The notes under the pieces are model-generated. The model was not told the origin of the DNA. It searched no databases and worked only from the letters and a program-made list of their open reading frames with translations. A program made the translations under genes and the position numbers. Positions 21,301 to 29,960 of a stretch of 51,228 nucleotides of DNA are shown one piece after another. The number at the start of each line of letters is the position of its first letter. The first letter of the stretch is position 1. The stretch comes from Bacteroidota bacterium (GTDB lineage: Bacteria; Bacteroidota; Bacteroidia; Chitinophagales; Chitinophagaceae), in contig JABDCE010000009.1 in NCBI GenBank assembly GCA_013288285.1, forward strand, positions 1 through 51,228, given 5' to 3'.

Positions 21301-23124
21301 ATGAATAACGAAGAGATCATTATTGAAGGGCCTAATGTGGCGCATGGCGCAGAGTCAGCTACAGATCATCACGGGCACGAACATCATGAACAACATTTTG
21401 TCTGGAAATACATTTTCAGCCAGGATCATAAGATCATTTCCAAGCAGTTCCTGATCACGGGTATTATATGGGCCATCATAGGCGCATTGTTCTCCGTATT
21501 CTTCCGCCTGCAGTTAGGGTTCCCTGATTCCACTTTCCCGATCATGGAGAAATTCCTCGGCGAATGGGCAAAAGGCGGTAAGCTGTCTCCTGAGTTTTAT
21601 TATGCGTTGGTGACCATGCACGGTACCATATTGGTATTCTTTGTACTTACAGCGGGCCTGAGCGGAACGTTTGCCAACCTGCTCATACCATTTCAGGTAG
21701 GTGCACGTGATATGGCGTCTCCGTTCATGAACATGCTTTCTTACTGGTTTTTCTTTGCAGCAAGTATACTGATGTTCACTTCATTATTTGTTGAGACTGG
21801 CCCGGCATCCGGCGGCTGGACTACTTACCCTCCGCTGAGCGCGCTTAAAGAAGCATCGCTCGGTTCCGGTGTGGGTATGGATCTCTGGTTATTAGGTATG
21901 GCTTTATTCGTTGTGTCTTCACTGTTGGGTGGTCTTAACTACATTACCACTGTGCTGAACATGCGTACAAAGGGAATGACCATGACGCGCTTGCCACTGA
22001 CGATTTGGGCGCTGTTCTTTACTGCTGTTCTGGGTGTACTGTCATTCCCTGTGCTGTTCTCCGGTGTAGTACTGCTTATATTCGACCGTAACTTCGGCAC
22101 CAGCTTCTACCTGTCTGAGATATTCATTGGCGGTAAGGCGTTACCACATATCGGTGGCTCTGCTATCCTTTACCAGCACTTGTTCTGGTTCCTGGGTCAC
22201 CCCGAGGTGTACATCATCATGCTTCCGGGTATGGGTATGGCATCTGAGGTGTTGTCAACACACAGCCGTAAACCGATCTTTGGTTACTTCGCTATGATCA
22301 TTTCATTGGTGGGTATCACATTGCTGGCGTTCCTGGTATGGGCGCACCACATGTTCGTTACCGGTATGAGCCCGTTCCTCGGTTCTATATTCGTACTGCT
22401 TACACTGCTTATCGCCGTACCATCTGCGGTGAAAGTATTTAACTGGATCACTACTATCTGGAGAGGCAATATCCGCTTCACACCGGCTATGCTGTTCGCA
22501 TTAGGTTTCGTATCCATGTTCATCTCTGGTGGTCTTACAGGTATCTTCCTCGGTAACTCCGCTCTCGATATTCACCTGCACGATACCTACTTCGTGGTAG
22601 CGCACTTCCACATTGTAATGGGTGTATCAGCCTTCTTCGGTATGTTTGCCGGCGTGTATCACTGGTTCCCTAAGATGTTTGGCCGCTTTATGAATAACAC
22701 CATGGGCTACATACACTTCTTCATTACGTTCATTGGTGCTTACCTTATCTTCTGGCCTATGCACTACGAAGGTATTGCAGGTATGCCACGCCGTTACTAC
22801 GATTACTCTGCATGGGAGTCTTTCAAGCACTTCCAGGGCATTAACTCGTTCATCAGCATCATGGCTATCATAGTGTTCTTCACTCAGTTGCTGTTCGTGA
22901 TGAACTTCATCGTAAGTATCTTCCGTGGCCGTAAGCTCACAACGCTTAATCCATGGGGTTCAACTACACTTGAATGGACTACGCCAATCAATCCTGGCCA
23001 CGGCAACTGGATAGGTGAAATTCCTGAAGTACACAGATGGCCATATGATTACAAGGATGATGGTCATGGTAATGACTTCATTCCACAGACCACGCCATTA
23101 AGGCCCGGCGAGGAAGCACATTAA
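21301..23124 (+). CDS. coxA: Cytochrome c oxidase subunit I (heme a / heme a3-CuB)
   Basis: This 607-residue protein of the A-type heme-copper oxidase family has 12 or more helices. CuB ligands are visible in GHPEVYIIMLPGMG (the His-Glu-Tyr motif with the cross-linked Tyr) and WAHHMFVTGM. The heme ligands sit in HDTYFVVAHFHIVMG. The N-terminus is His-rich (HHGHEHHEQH). ATG 21301 is chosen over a GTG three codons earlier. It is the last gene of the operon, followed by a terminator; subunits III and IV and the assembly genes are 18 kb away at 41.2-45.3 kb. Confidence 0.97.
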   Translation: MNNEEIIIEGPNVAHGAESATDHHGHEHHEQHFVWKYIFSQDHKIISKQFLITGIIWAIIGALFSVFFRLQLGFPDSTFPIMEKFLGEWAKGGKLSPEFYYALVTMHGTILVFFVLTAGLSGTFANLLIPFQVGARDMASPFMNMLSYWFFFAASILMFTSLFVETGPASGGWTTYPPLSALKEASLGSGVGMDLWLLGMALFVVSSLLGGLNYITTVLNMRTKGMTMTRLPLTIWALFFTAVLGVLSFPVLFSGVVLLIFDRNFGTSFYLSEIFIGGKALPHIGGSAILYQHLFWFLGHPEVYIIMLPGMGMASEVLSTHSRKPIFGYFAMIISLVGITLLAFLVWAHHMFVTGMSPFLGSIFVLLTLLIAVPSAVKVFNWITTIWRGNIRFTPAMLFALGFVSMFISGGLTGIFLGNSALDIHLHDTYFVVAHFHIVMGVSAFFGMFAGVYHWFPKMFGRFMNNTMGYIHFFITFIGAYLIFWPMHYEGIAGMPRRYYDYSAWESFKHFQGINSFISIMAIIVFFTQLLFVMNFIVSIFRGRKLTTLNPWGSTTLEWTTPINPGHGNWIGEIPEVHRWPYDYKDDGHGNDFIPQTTPLRPGEEAH

Positions 23125-23148
23125 TTCCATCTACACACACTGAAATAT

Positions 23149-23175
23149 AGAACCGCTCCTAATTGGGGCGGTTCT
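23149..23175. terminator. Bidirectional terminator after coxA
   Basis: An 11-bp stem (AGAACCGCTCC / GGGGCGGTTCT, one G-T pair) with loop TAATT is flanked by A/T on both sides. It lies between convergent coxA and the minus-strand small gene. Confidence 0.8.
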
Positions 23176-23197
23176 TATTTAGCACAAGTACCACGCA

Positions 23198-23491
23198 TTA
23201 CTTTTTCAGGAAGAAGTGCGTTTCGCCGGAGTGGTTGTGGTATACAGAGACTAACTGCCAGCCGTCTTTCATTACGTAATTGAGCGCGTCCAGTTTTGAG
23301 TTGAACCTCATTTTCTTGCCGTCGCTGTTGAGGATCTTATCGAACTTGTTCTTGGGGGCGTCGCTGTAATTCACTTCGGCAACCCACCTCTTAAAATTCG
23401 GCTGGTAAACAGATAGCTCACAGATCCGGTTGTCGGCAAAGGCGGTGGTGGTGAGCAGGCAGAGTGCCGCGATCAGAAGATGCTTTCTCAT
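23198..23491 (-). CDS. Small secreted protein, DUF4177-like
   Basis: A 97-residue protein with a clear signal peptide (MRKHLLIAALCLLTTTAFA) and a mature part of about 78 residues. The ending DALNYVMKDGWQLVSVYHN resembles the 'length-of-page, W-Q-L-V' ending of DUF4177-type small proteins. No catalytic residues are apparent. It is monocistronic, convergent with coxA, and 132 bp downstream of the M16 peptidase. Function unknown. Confidence 0.75.
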   Translation of the reverse strand: MRKHLLIAALCLLTTTAFADNRICELSVYQPNFKRWVAEVNYSDAPKNKFDKILNSDGKKMRFNSKLDALNYVMKDGWQLVSVYHNHSGETHFFLKK

Positions 23492-23623
23492 ATAAAGTGT
23501 GTTTAGTTATTATTAAGACACTAAAGTTCGAGAAATGTTTACATGATATACTATAATGCATTGTTAAATAAGGTTAAGTAAAGCAGCCCGGTCACAGGCT
23601 GCTTTACTTGAATTAGATAGGGA

Positions 23624-26557
23624 TCAATACCCGAATATCTCGTCGAGCGATAACTTCTTTACAGGGCCTATCTTCTGCACATCATCTGCTTTCAGTTTCT
23701 TCTCAGAAGCTACTATGCAGTAGGTATAGGGCTTGGCGGCCATATTGTCGGTATGAAACTTGTGGAGGTCGGCATAGGATAGTTTGTCAGCATTCTCGTA
23801 AATACGTTTGCGGATATCTTCGTTGAGGCCTCTGCGTTCAGCCGCGAGGTAGTTATAAATAATGTCGTCCTCGGTGATGCGCTCCGTCTCTATGTTCTTC
23901 TTCATCTCTGAGCGGGCGGCCAGCATATTGTTCTCTACTGATGGCAGGTCGTTGAGGAGCTCGTTCATAGCGGTGATAGATTCATTGAACTTATCGGCCT
24001 GGCAACCTATGTAGGCAGAGATAAGATAAGGATCTTCCTTCTTCTCAGGCGTACCTACGTATGAATAGGTAGAGTAGGCGAGGGCCTTGCTCTCCCGTAT
24101 AGTCTGGAACACCAGGGAGCCCATACCACCACCAAAATAGTCATTGAACATATCGATAGACGGCTGCTTTGCAGGGTCGTAGCCGGGTATGTTGCGCACC
24201 CAGCGTATCTCGCTCTGCACCATATCGTAGTCTGCGAACAGTACCTGGTTTTGCGACTGGGTAGTAAACGTAAATATCTTTCCGGGCGGTGTCGGTTTCA
24301 CCATGCCGGGCGTCTTATGCACGCTCTTTAGCGATGAGGTAAGCGCTGTGAGTGATGATGGCCCATAGTAAATGATGCGGTGGCTAAATAAGTACATGTT
24401 TTGCAAAATAGCTGTGAGTTCGGTGGCAGTGAGCGCTTTCAGCTCGTCGTTGGTGAGCACATTGTTAAAGGGATTGGTGGGGCCGAAGCGTGCATAGTTC
24501 ACCAGTCCGTTCATGATAGCGCCCTTATTATTCTTGGCATCTGCCCTGCTTTTAGTGATGCGGCCTTTGAGCGCGGTAAGGGCATCTTCATCGGGCTGGC
24601 AATTGGCCATCAGGTTTTCGAGGAGGGCTACTGCGGCATCAAAGTTTTCCTGAAGGCCCTCCAGGCTGATGGTAGTATACTCATTGTCGGCCTTCATGCT
24701 GAAGCTGCACGCCAGTTTGTAAAACTCCTTAGAGAATTGCTCAGCAGTCTTTTTATCAGTGCCCAGGAACTGTAGGTACTGCGCCGCTATGGTCAGCCTG
24801 CGGTCGGTCCAGGTGCCTATTTTATAGCGGTACGACATACGGAACAGCCCGTTGGCGTCATTGTGTACATAGAACACTTCGAAAGGCCCGAAGGTGCTCC
24901 TGGTAAAGTCTTTATCGTAATCGAGCCATACCGGGTGCAGGGGTTCAGTTGGCATACTGTTCACGGTTTTCACGAATGGCGACTGTGAGTCGCGGTTAGT
25001 TTCAACGGGCGTGATAGGCGGCTTCTCTACCTTTACTACGCTCTTGTCCTCGCCCTTGCGCTTGTAAACGACCACGTAATTGTCGGCGAAATACTTGTTG
25101 GCAAAGTCCATGATGTCTTGCTTAGTGAGCTTTGAAAGCTGATCGGTATAGGCTACATCATTGAGCCAGTCTTCCTCACCGGTGAATGCGCTCATCATCA
25201 TATAGGCGCGGGAGTTGTACTTCTCGGTCTGCTGCATCATAGCCTTCTTCGCATTGTTGACGATAGATACCAGCAGGTCATCGTCAAAGTTCCCCTTCTT
25301 CAGGTTGTCAATTTCCCCGAGCATGAGCGTCTTTACCTCTTCCAGGCTCTGGCCGGTAGTGGGTGAGCCCTGCAGATACATATAGCCGTGATCTACGAGT
25401 ATATCTGCGTTGGCAGATGCGCGCAACAACTTTTGCTTCTTCACCAGGTTGAGGTCTATAAGACCGGCCCGGCCGTTGGTGAGTGTCTGGCTAACGAGGT
25501 CTGCAAGCAGGGCGTCTTTGGAGTGTATGCCTGGTAAGCGGTAGCCTATGGCTACAAACTCGGCATCAGGGCCAAGGACTTCCTTAGTGATCGGCGTTGT
25601 GATGGGCACCTCGGGCTTGAAGGTATACTTAGGCACCGGTTTAGACTCCATCTTCCCGAAATTCTCATCGATCTTAGTGATCATTTCATCGGGGTTGAAG
25701 TCGCCGGAAACTATGATGCCCATATTGTTAGGTACATAGTAGGTGTTGTAGTACTTACGGATCTCCAGCAGCGACGGGTTCTTCAGATGCTCTATGGTGC
25801 CGATAGTGGTTTGCTTGCCATAGTTGTGATTGAGGAACAGGTTGGCGAGCATGAGCTCCTGTACCTTGCGGTTATCATTATCCAGGCCACGGTTCTTCTC
25901 CTCATACACAGCCTCCAGCTCGGTATGGAAGATACGGAACACGGGGTCGCGGAAGCGCTCTGCCTGCACCTTCAGGAATTTATCGACCGCATTGGCGGGA
26001 ATATCTTCCGTATATACCGTCTGCTCGAAAGACGTGAACGCATTGGTGCCGGTAGCGCCCATGGAAGACATCATCTTATCGTACTCATTAGCGATGGCAA
26101 ACTTTGCAGCCGCGCCTGATACCGAATCTATACGCTTATAAATAGCCTTGCGCTTGTCCTCATCGGTAGTATGATTATACTCTTCGTAGAGATAATTAAT
26201 ACGGGTGAGGTATGGCGACTCCTTACTCCAATCCATAGAGCCATAATTCTCCGTACCCTTGAACATCATGTGCTCGAGGTAGTGGGCGAGGCCTGTATGA
26301 TCGGCAGGGTCTGTCTTGCTGCCGGCCTTAGTGGCGATGAAGAAGTGCATCCGCGGCTCCTTGTGTATGGGGCTGAGGATGACGGTCATACCATTTCCGA
26401 GGGTATAAAACCTCGTTTTCATGGGGTCGTTGCTGACGTACCTATAGGTGTAACCACCAGATTTTTTTTCCTGCCATTCATGGTTGGTATCCTGTGCGGA
26501 GGCAGCCTGCGCGTATAACACTACGAGCAGTAGCAAGGCTATCTTTAATGATCTCAT
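23624..26557 (-). CDS. Secreted M16 family zinc metallopeptidase (two-domain insulinase type)
   Basis: The 977-residue protein has a signal peptide (cleavage after QAASA). The inverted zinc motif HYLEH is at residues 92-96 in LAHYLEHMMFKGTENYG, with the downstream Glu zinc ligand in the ELEAVYEEKNRG segment. The second half repeats the M16 fold without the zinc motif (SLVFQTIRESKALAYSTYSY is the conserved M16C segment). Such pitrilysin-like enzymes degrade peptides in the periplasm. The gene stands alone on the minus strand. Confidence 0.93.
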   Translation of the reverse strand: MRSLKIALLLLVVLYAQAASAQDTNHEWQEKKSGGYTYRYVSNDPMKTRFYTLGNGMTVILSPIHKEPRMHFFIATKAGSKTDPADHTGLAHYLEHMMFKGTENYGSMDWSKESPYLTRINYLYEEYNHTTDEDKRKAIYKRIDSVSGAAAKFAIANEYDKMMSSMGATGTNAFTSFEQTVYTEDIPANAVDKFLKVQAERFRDPVFRIFHTELEAVYEEKNRGLDNDNRKVQELMLANLFLNHNYGKQTTIGTIEHLKNPSLLEIRKYYNTYYVPNNMGIIVSGDFNPDEMITKIDENFGKMESKPVPKYTFKPEVPITTPITKEVLGPDAEFVAIGYRLPGIHSKDALLADLVSQTLTNGRAGLIDLNLVKKQKLLRASANADILVDHGYMYLQGSPTTGQSLEEVKTLMLGEIDNLKKGNFDDDLLVSIVNNAKKAMMQQTEKYNSRAYMMMSAFTGEEDWLNDVAYTDQLSKLTKQDIMDFANKYFADNYVVVYKRKGEDKSVVKVEKPPITPVETNRDSQSPFVKTVNSMPTEPLHPVWLDYDKDFTRSTFGPFEVFYVHNDANGLFRMSYRYKIGTWTDRRLTIAAQYLQFLGTDKKTAEQFSKEFYKLACSFSMKADNEYTTISLEGLQENFDAAVALLENLMANCQPDEDALTALKGRITKSRADAKNNKGAIMNGLVNYARFGPTNPFNNVLTNDELKALTATELTAILQNMYLFSHRIIYYGPSSLTALTSSLKSVHKTPGMVKPTPPGKIFTFTTQSQNQVLFADYDMVQSEIRWVRNIPGYDPAKQPSIDMFNDYFGGGMGSLVFQTIRESKALAYSTYSYVGTPEKKEDPYLISAYIGCQADKFNESITAMNELLNDLPSVENNMLAARSEMKKNIETERITEDDIIYNYLAAERRGLNEDIRKRIYENADKLSYADLHKFHTDNMAAKPYTYCIVASEKKLKADDVQKIGPVKKLSLDEIFGY

Positions 26558-26680
26558 AATTATGAAGTTTAGAACTCTGACAAATTATAAACTTTCCGGC
26601 AGATAAATACATTTTTTATCCGGTATGGGATCCATCGTAAAGATGCAGCGTGTTTATCGCCACTACTAAATGTGTACCCT

Positions 26681-26710
26681 CCTTCGCCGAAAAGGCTACG
26701 GCGGGCAGGC
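26681..26710 (+). repeat. Solitary copy of the CCTWCG-loop-CGG hairpin repeat
   Basis: The core reads CC-TTC-GCC-GAAAA-GGC-TAC-GG followed by CGGGC. It is the same repeat as at 27411-27515 and 31874-32100, but here the inner stem is GCC/GGC instead of GCT/AGC. Confidence 0.7.
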
Positions 26711-26825
26711 ACTTTTGTACGGAATCTTTTATTTTTGATCGATAGTTTTTAATTTATTGATTATCAATGTTTTATTCTGTACTGTGCGGATAAACCGGCT
26801 GTAAAAGTGAACAAAAAGTGGACAA

Positions 26826-26839
26826 AAAGTGTACACTTT
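26826..26839. promoter_or_regulatory. Perfect 14-bp palindrome
   Basis: AAAGTGTACACTTT is a perfect palindrome. It is preceded by a direct duplication of ACAAAAAGTG (26811-26820 and 26822-26831). It could be an operator or part of a decayed element; no gene starts close to it. Confidence 0.4.
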
Positions 26840-26881
26840 CTGCACAAACACTCCTGTATTTCCTGCGGTGCGGTCCGTTCA

Positions 26882-26905
26882 TTTCTTTTGCTTCCCCAAA
26901 AGAAA
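26882..26905. repeat. 9-bp stem element TTTCTTTTG / CAAAAGAAA
   Basis: A perfect 9-bp inverted repeat with a 6-nt loop in a purine-rich context (AAACGAACCAAAGAAAAG follows). This kind of element looks like one seen between genes in other Bacteroidota; that resemblance is from memory and unchecked. Confidence 0.45.
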
Positions 26906-27255
26906 CGAACCAAAGAAAAGGGGACTTTTTTTGGATCGCTCCGCGCAAAAAAAGAAGCCCGGCGACGCAACCATTGTACGCTATTGAGCCTGATGGCGCT
27001 GGTATTCACACCTACCCTTAAAAAGCGAGTGCGGGAGCGGAGAGCGAGAGCGAAAAATCGAATCACGACACGCAGCCTACTTCTTATTAATTTGCTCATT
27101 GGGCGTATGAGGTCGATCCTACGGTATGCCTAAAGGCGCCATTAAGACCTGGTCGTCAGTTTAGCTATGTGGCAAAACACTACACTTTCCTATTAATTCC
27201 ATTTTCCTGCGGATCCTGTCATGTGTTTCCTGCGGCGCGCCGTAACATCACCCTG

Positions 27256-27353
27256 ACATATCAAAAACGGCTGACGCCTTTTTGATATGTCGGCCCTCTT
27301 CGAAAATGAAGAGGGCAGTTAAAAGCGACCTATTTCCTACGGAAATAGCTTTT
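27256..27353. repeat. Three consecutive near-perfect hairpins
   Basis: Hairpin 1 (27256-27290): ACATATCAAAAA / TTTTTGATATGT, 12 bp, capped by GGC/GCC around TGAC. Hairpin 2 (27293-27316): GCCCTCTTC / GAAGAGGGC, 9 bp, loop GAAAAT. Hairpin 3 (27321-27353): CTATTTCC / GGAAATAG, 8 bp, loop TAC, with outer AAAAGC / GCTTTT arms. They are separated by only 2 and 4 bp. The array could be a structured RNA, a BIME-like composite repeat or a transcription barrier; the sequence alone does not decide. Confidence 0.6.
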
Positions 27354-27410
27354 GGAAACTCCTTCGTCGTGAACAGGCAAGAGGAAGCGGAAAGTTTGTT
27401 TTTTTATGAG

Positions 27411-27515
27411 CCCACCTACGCAAAAAGCTTCGGTCGGCAGGCGAGAAACAGAGCTCTCCTACGCTGAAAAAGCTACGGCGGGTAAAACGGGCAACCTTCG
27501 CTGAAAAAGCTACGG
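27411..27515 (+). repeat. Three more copies of the hairpin repeat beside the HTH gene
   Basis: Copies begin at 27411 (CCCACCTACGCAAAAAGCTT, then CGG), 27458 (CCTACGCTGAAAAAGC, then TACGGCGGG) and 27495 (CCTTCGCTGAAAAAGC, then TACGGC). All share the order CC-tWc-GC(T)-A-rich loop-(A)GC-tWc-GG. Confidence 0.7.
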
Positions 27516-27528
27516 CTGCTGAAAAAGG

Positions 27529-27569
27529 GAAAAAATCGACTCCTTTTGGCTATGCTGCGCGATTTTTTC
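27529..27569 (-). terminator. Terminator overlapping the stop codon of the HTH gene
   Basis: The perfect 10-bp inverted repeat GAAAAAATCG (27529-27538) / CGATTTTTTC (27560-27569) has a 21-nt loop that contains the minus-strand stop at 27550. In the minus direction the second arm ends in a T run and a pyrimidine-rich stretch follows. Confidence 0.55.
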
Positions 27570-28467
27570 GACCAAGATCGGGGTTGAGGGAGGCGAAGAG
27601 GCCATTTTCGATGGCGAACTTTATCTGGTCGGGATCGCCGGCCGCGCGGACGATGCGCTCTACCTCTTCCCATTGTTCACGGGTCATGGCGACTTCCTGT
27701 TCGCACTCCTCCTGCAATTTGCGGAAACTTTCTCTTTCCTCGTCGGTGAGGGGCTCATAGCCGCTGCCTGTGCGTGGCTCTATGGGCTCTGCGACTTCTG
27801 TGGTTTCGGCTACTGCTACATCTTCCCCGGGATCGCCTGCAAACTGGGCTTTGATATTTTCCGCTACATGACGGTATTCTTCTTCGAGGTCGGGACGGGC
27901 ATCTTCTTGAACGAGTGCAATATCTGGTGTGAGTGTGGGCGCGAGTGAGGATGCAGAATCGGGTGTGGGGACGATAGGAGCAGGTGCGAAACCCATGGCA
28001 TTAAAGTCAGCGGGCTGATGAGTGTAACTGTAAATAGATGCCTGCCTTGTAAAATATTCTGACATGTGTGGCAGCAACTGCGCTGCCAGTGTGGGGTCAG
28101 ATTGTTTTAGCTGATCAAGGAAGACCTGGAAGGCTTCCATGTTCTCGTTGAGCGTGCTACGGTTCTTCAGCTTGTTGATAGATAAAGTGAGCTTGTAGAT
28201 GGCATCTGCCTCCTGGCGTGTGCAGGGTTTCATGATGCGACTTTCGGACAATAAATCATCTGCCATGTGGCCAAGCACGTAGTAGAATTTCTCTGCCATG
28301 ATAGCGGGCATGTGCTGCGCACTTTTTTTCAGGCGGTCCCAGTTGCCCTGGGCGGCCCAGTTGTAGATGGTGGTGCGGCTGATACCGAGGAGCTCCGCAA
28401 TCTGTGATTTGCTGAGGCTGGTCTGCATGTAGAGATTGCGGGCGTTTTGATGTTGTTCTGTTTTCAT
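27550..28467 (-). CDS. HTH protein resembling phage terminase small subunits
   Basis: A 305-residue protein with an N-terminal helix-turn-helix (SKSQIAELLGISRTTIYNWA, residues 19-38) followed by WDRLKKSAQHMPAI. This arrangement is shared by terminase small subunits and related DNA-binding proteins. A helical middle region (to about residue 150), a Pro/Ala/Asp-rich acidic linker and a C-terminal helical, acidic segment (LTDEERESFRKLQEECEQE) follow. No large terminase, portal or other phage gene is near, so a packaging role is unsupported here; an orphan regulator or domesticated prophage gene is as likely. The ATG at 28467 leaves the HTH at the usual distance from the N-terminus. Function not assigned. 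Confidence 0.65.
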   Translation of the reverse strand: MKTEQHQNARNLYMQTSLSKSQIAELLGISRTTIYNWAAQGNWDRLKKSAQHMPAIMAEKFYYVLGHMADDLLSESRIMKPCTRQEADAIYKLTLSINKLKNRSTLNENMEAFQVFLDQLKQSDPTLAAQLLPHMSEYFTRQASIYSYTHQPADFNAMGFAPAPIVPTPDSASSLAPTLTPDIALVQEDARPDLEEEYRHVAENIKAQFAGDPGEDVAVAETTEVAEPIEPRTGSGYEPLTDEERESFRKLQEECEQEVAMTREQWEEVERIVRAAGDPDQIKFAIENGLFASLNPDLGRKNRAA

Positions 28468-29029
28468 AAACTTTGGTTTTTGTATGTTTTTAATTTTGTT
28501 TACACCAGGTGGCTTAAAATATTTTGGGCGACAAAGCTAAAACGAAAAACATTACAAAAAAAGTGTACTTATCCACAAAAAATGACGCAAAATCTAACGG
28601 AATGCTTTGTGGTAAAGGGTTACAGCGGATGGTAAATTTGTGGGTATCTTTATTTTGAGATATGTTAATGTTGGAAAGAGGTGAAAAGGGAGAAGTTAAA
28701 ACCTAAAAGTAGATAGTCTTTAGTATTTAGTAGATAGTATAAAGTCGAAAGTATAAAGTCGAAAGTTGTGCGACAAATGTTCTTTCAGAGCGAGACGGGC
28801 GTTAAAAACGCCGAACCGCGGCATCCGCGAAACATTCGCGGACGAGTGGGGACTTATAAAACATCATGCAAAGAGACACGACGTCATAATAAAAAAGCTG
28901 CCCCTCAAAACTAGGGGGCCGCTTTAGTTCTAGAGATATTGCCAATGCTATCTCGTTATGATGAGTGCTTGTCGCAAGTAACAGCACTTTAAGAAAAACG
29001 TTGCCCTTTTCATCTTTTTATATTTGATA
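28468..29029. other. Gene-free spacer of about 560 bp
   Basis: No plausible gene is seen. It holds a two-copy 14-bp tandem repeat (GTATAAAGTCGAAA at 28737-28750 and 28751-28764), with related AGTxxxxAGT runs before it, and the minus-strand terminator at 28894-28925. The composition becomes AT-rich here, marking the left edge of the AbiV/MACPF cassette. Confidence 0.6.
28894..28925 (-). terminator. Minus-strand rho-independent terminator
   Basis: The stem AAAGC..CCCCT / AGGGG..GCTTT has a 7-nt loop. On the minus strand it is followed by a TTTTTT run (plus 28891-28896). It would end a transcript coming from the AbiV gene. Confidence 0.6.
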
Positions 29030-29236
29030 ATGGATTGCGTTGATTTTAAACCGACTGCTGATAATAGCGGCGACCTGCACCATCCCGTTTTAATTGACGG
29101 ATTACCATTAGACGAACATTTAATAATTGTTAAACCAAATGGGAAAGTAGAAATCGTTGGAGGCACGTTGGTAAACGGTGGTACAATGCCTTGCAATAAA
29201 GATGCAGTAGATTTATCTGACGGGGACAAAAATTGA
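29030..29236 (+). CDS. Possible small protein (68 aa), unrecognised
   Basis: ATG 29030 opens a 68-residue frame with ordinary amino acid composition (DLHHPVLIDGLPLDEHLIIV, then KPNGKVEIVGGTL). It has no signal peptide or membrane segment. It lies in the AT-rich cassette, convergent with AbiV and 109 bp from its end. A longer minus-strand frame covers the same bases (28948-29229) but has a Ser/Thr/Pro-rich, less protein-like product. Coding status is uncertain; it could be a fragment of a larger lost gene. Confidence 0.35.
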   Translation: MDCVDFKPTADNSGDLHHPVLIDGLPLDEHLIIVKPNGKVEIVGGTLVNGGTMPCNKDAVDLSDGDKN

Positions 29237-29345
29237 GACCGAATCTTAATCGGACAAAGTCGAAACTTCTTTAATTTCTGCGATAAACTTAATCAGCTCA
29301 ATGTATATTTGGTTCGCTAAAAAAATCCTTTAGTCCACCATTTTA

Positions 29346-29960
29346 TTAATCCTCACTATTTAAAAAATATACTTTTACTTTCTCAAGGGCATCCTTTAAA
29401 TTGCGTTCCTCGTCATCAAGAAAATAATGTGTAACAGTCTCTGTTCCAATGAATCTAATCTTAAAACTAACCTTAATTTCTTCAACCATTTCTTTTGTAA
29501 TCACCTCCTTCGGTAGTCTAAATTTACCATCGCTAAACCCAACATAAAGACTGTCGTTTTTTCTTTTATCCAATTCATCAACATCAATATTTGACAGTTC
29601 TTTATGGTATTTTCCCCAATCTTCTATCCCCGCAATATCTGTTGCCTCGGTCTTCAGTATATTTACCATTAATTTCTCTAGTCCGATGGCACGTTCTGAT
29701 TTTGCCGTATGCCGCCAAAATCCTTTATTTATTGATTTCCAATCAACATCTTTATGATTGTGAAGTAAGCCTGCAAGAGCATTAAATAGTATGTTGCTCT
29801 TCCCAACCTCTTCCATTCCTAATTGATAAAGAGCATAAGCTCCTGAATACTTACTCGATTTAAATAAAATATATGCTTGTTGAGATAGTTCATCAGCATT
29901 TTCTAATGCGAGAAAAATACCTCTTTTAATTTCTTGTGGTGATAACTTTTCTATCTGCAT
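29346..29960 (-). CDS. AbiV family abortive infection protein (HEPN-like)
   Basis: A 204-residue helical protein. The segment AYILFKSSKYSGAYALYQLG followed by MEEVGKSNILF is the family signature of AbiV (paired helices, then an E-E-x-G-K motif). A His/Lys motif, FWRHTAKSERA, follows at about residues 81-91, as in HEPN_AbiV. Known: lactococcal AbiV stops phage growth by shutting down translation after it meets a phage protein. Here the gene is divergent from a MACPF gene (252 bp between likely starts) in an AT-rich segment, which suggests horizontal acquisition. Codon use is clearly more AT-rich than in the respiratory genes. Identification is good; antiphage activity is inferred. Confidence 0.8.
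   Translation of the reverse strand: MQIEKLSPQEIKRGIFLALENADELSQQAYILFKSSKYSGAYALYQLGMEEVGKSNILFNALAGLLHNHKDVDWKSINKGFWRHTAKSERAIGLEKLMVNILKTEATDIAGIEDWGKYHKELSNIDVDELDKRKNDSLYVGFSDGKFRLPKEVITKEMVEEIKVSFKIRFIGTETVTHYFLDDEERNLKDALEKVKVYFLNSED

Larger units (their letters stand above)
26558..27528. other. Gene-free, palindrome-rich spacer of about 970 bp
   Basis: No believable gene is seen. Overlapping open frames on both strands at 26764-27133 have low-complexity Lys/Arg-rich products. The stretch holds one solitary repeat copy (26681-26710), a 14-bp palindrome (26826-26839), a 9-bp stem (26882-26905), three adjacent hairpins (27256-27353) and three more repeat copies (27411-27515), listed separately. 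Confidence 0.7.

Noticed and set aside
26764-27133. Overlapping open frames on both strands with Lys/Arg-rich products
   Set aside because: The products are low-complexity and lie over palindromic DNA; no conserved motif, signal or operon context.
28948-29229. 93-codon minus-strand frame opposite the small plus-strand gene
   Set aside because: The composition is Ser/Pro/Thr-rich without pattern, and the plus-strand frame looks more protein-like; neither is certain.
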